Part shown: one piece after another, positions 62,733 to 64,000 of the stretch
Layout: each line of letters begins with the position of its first letter
Numbering within the stretch: the stretch's first letter is position 1
Assembly: GCA_023229175.1 (NCBI GenBank)
Contig: JALNZV010000001.1
Span: 124,001-188,000 of the forward strand
Reading direction: 5' to 3'
Source: Tissierellaceae bacterium
Lineage (GTDB): Bacteria; Bacillota; Clostridia; Tissierellales; Tissierellaceae
DNA: 64,000 nucleotides
The notes under the pieces: generated by a model
The model's database searches: none
What the model was told of the DNA's origin: nothing
What the model saw: the letters and a program-made list of their open reading frames with translations, nothing else
Program-made: the position numbers and the translations under genes

Positions 62733-63710
62733 ATGAAAAAGTATAATGACAAAAAGAAAAACCTTGTAAGGAGAATATCGATTATATTTTTATTATTGTC
62801 CATGGTAATTGGCCCTTTATCTGCTATTAAATCGAATGTATATGCCGAGGGACTGAATAATATAAATCTTTTAGATAACAGCATGTACTCCAAATTAAGG
62901 GAACTATACGACTATTTTTCTTCTTTAGAAGATGAAATAATATATTTAAGACAAGAAAATAATCGTTTAGAAAAAAATGTCGCACAACCTGCAGCCGAAA
63001 AGGTTCCTGTACTGATGTATCACCATATATACGATGGGGATTTATCAAAAAGTAAATTCAATGGAAATGGTGCTGTAATAAGCCTTGACACCTTTAAAGA
63101 ACATATGAAATACTTGAAAGACAACGATTTTTACACTGCTACTTTAGAAGAACTCGAAAATTTTATGAATGGAGATATTGTACTACCTGAAAAAACCGTT
63201 GTGCTCACATTTGATGACGGATATTATTCTAATATAGAATATGCCTATCCAATTCTTAAAAATTATAATTTCAGGGCTGCAATATTTTCAATTGCTACTA
63301 ATATTTCATCTGATCCAGACAAATATAGTGCAGAAACTGGAAAATTAAAGGGGTTAAGCTTTAATAATTTAAGGGAGACACGAGATGTGTTTACTTTTGA
63401 AAGCCATACATACGACCTGCATGTAATGATGGGTGATAAATCTGCATTAGAAGTTTTGTCAAAAAAAGAAATACTAAATGACATTTCTCTTGTTGCAGAG
63501 AGACTCGATACAAAATATGTAGCATACCCCTATGGAAATTATAATGAGACAAGTACTGAAGCCTTTAAAGAAGCAGGATATAAACTAGGATTTACAACAA
63601 AAAATGGATATTGTGATTTAAGTACAAAGCCTTTTGAGGTTCCGAGATTTGGTATCTTTCCATGGAACAATATGGATTACTTCGTAAAGATAGTCAACAG
63701 ACAACTTTAA
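62733..63710 (+). CDS. Secreted polysaccharide deacetylase
   Basis: 325 residues from ATG 62733, with GGGGGAG 7 nt upstream. A signal peptide or anchor (about 12-38) is followed by a coiled coil (about 50-85) and the NodB-type CE4 domain with T-F-D-D-G-Y near residue 150. The usual metal-binding H-x-x-x-H is weak: S-H-T-Y-D-L-H fits it. It probably removes acetyl groups from peptidoglycan or spore/envelope glycans. Confidence 0.88.
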   Translation: MKKYNDKKKNLVRRISIIFLLLSMVIGPLSAIKSNVYAEGLNNINLLDNSMYSKLRELYDYFSSLEDEIIYLRQENNRLEKNVAQPAAEKVPVLMYHHIYDGDLSKSKFNGNGAVISLDTFKEHMKYLKDNDFYTATLEELENFMNGDIVLPEKTVVLTFDDGYYSNIEYAYPILKNYNFRAAIFSIATNISSDPDKYSAETGKLKGLSFNNLRETRDVFTFESHTYDLHVMMGDKSALEVLSKKEILNDISLVAERLDTKYVAYPYGNYNETSTEAFKEAGYKLGFTTKNGYCDLSTKPFEVPRFGIFPWNNMDYFVKIVNRQL

Positions 63711-63724
63711 TTTTCTTAAGATAA

Positions 63725-63749
63725 AAACCCTAGATATAATCTAGGGTTT
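63725..63749. terminator. Hairpin downstream of the deacetylase gene (second copy)
   Basis: AAACCCTAGAT-ATA-ATCTAGGGTTT, almost identical to 62622-62645. It lies between the deacetylase stop and the stop of the convergent 46-residue ORF, so it can terminate both. Confidence 0.8.
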
Positions 63750-63888
63750 AAAATATAAATCTATATATCAACACAGTTGCCAGCAGCACTCCGACAATTA
63801 TATATGAGGAATTGAACCTACAGCTTTTACTGTTGTTTCCCCACTCTTTGACCTTTTTACTGCCTTTCTTATCATCACAGCAACTCAT
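63748..63888 (-). CDS. Small membrane protein, 46 residues
   Basis: ATG 63888 has GGAGGA upstream (63896-63901). The product starts M-S-C-C-D-D-K-K, is Lys-rich for about 27 residues, and ends with one membrane helix (about 29-46). Two adjacent cysteines at the N-terminus are noteworthy. Not recognised. It is convergent with the deacetylase gene. Confidence 0.65.
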   Translation of the reverse strand: MSCCDDKKGSKKVKEWGNNSKSCRFNSSYIIVGVLLATVLIYRFIF

Positions 63889-63929
63889 TATAATTCCTCC
63901 TCTTGTGTCCTGGACATATATTTGTATGT

Positions 63930-63953
63930 AAAAAGGCCCTTTCGAGCCCTTTT
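63930..63953 (-). terminator. Hairpin in front of the 46-residue ORF
   Basis: AAAAAGGC (63930-63937) pairs with GCCCTTTT (63946-63953) with one G-T. On the minus strand the T-run is part of the stem (63930-63934). It may end a gene lying beyond the right edge. Nothing else is recognisable in 63889-64000. Confidence 0.5.
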
Positions 63954-64000
63954 ACAGCAATATAAAATTGCCCTAAATATGTAGAGAGTAAGTCTGTAAG

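Noticed and set aside
63889..64000. Open minus-strand frames reaching the right edge
   Set aside because: Two frames are open but short and without recognisable pattern; a terminator hairpin lies there, so no gene is claimed.

Overview
The window comes from a low-G+C, endospore-forming, anaerobic amino-acid-fermenting Firmicute, most likely of the Tissierellia/Clostridia. The reasons are an AT-rich sequence, many TTG and GTG starts behind strong Shine-Dalgarno sequences, sigma E, F and G with a spoVA operon, and a complete oxidative L-ornithine degradation operon of the Clostridium sticklandii type. The window is almost solid coding sequence, mostly on the minus strand, and reads as core chromosome. 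I saw no rRNA, tRNA, insertion sequence, prophage or CRISPR array.

Layout. Positions 1-810 hold a GNAT acetyltransferase gene broken by an in-frame UGA, behind a consensus promoter and an attenuator-like leader with a 10-residue peptide. rarA follows. Positions 2.2-10 kb carry the ornithine operon, read right to left: ord, ortA, ortB, oraS, oraE, a mutL-like ATPase gene and orr. Upstream of it are pgeF, nrdR and ylmC, then sigG, sigE and spoIIGA. Positions 14.3-29.6 kb are the division and cell-wall (dcw) cluster: mraZ, rsmH, ftsL-like, a PASTA-domain class B PBP, murE, mraY, murD, ftsW/spoVE, murG, murA, ftsQ, two DUF881 genes, sbp and ftsZ. murF, murC, murB and ftsA are not in it.

Positions 29.7-37.2 kb hold lgt, a YmfH/YmfF M16 peptidase pair, a YhcN/YlaJ-type lipoprotein, deoC, pduL, the folate transporter folT under a THF riboswitch, and two membrane proteins, one resembling the lipoprotein intramolecular transacylase Lit. 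A plus-strand three-subunit molybdenum hydroxylase operon lies at 37.6-41.2 kb. Next come yebC, nadE, a split TauE/SafE transporter, a CoA-binding protein, yigZ, a degenerate Nudix protein, hflX, yunB and, on the plus strand, a class A PBP.

Positions 50.3-55.0 kb are the spoIIA and spoVA sporulation operons. A good sigma-H-type promoter precedes spoIIAA. After folD, an NlpC/P60 hydrolase and a cation-efflux transporter comes an orphan adenine methyltransferase resembling CamA, the sporulation-linked methyltransferase of Clostridioides difficile. The window ends with a chemotaxis receptor, a DMT permease, a polysaccharide deacetylase flanked by two almost identical hairpins, and a 46-residue membrane protein.

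How the genes fit together. The ornithine operon turns L-ornithine into acetyl-CoA and alanine. PduL could convert the acetyl-CoA to acetyl phosphate for ATP synthesis. The dcw, lgt, Lit-like, PBP, NlpC/P60 and deacetylase genes build and remodel the envelope. The sigma factors, SpoIIGA, SpoVA proteins, YunB, the lipoprotein and possibly the CamA-like enzyme serve sporulation.
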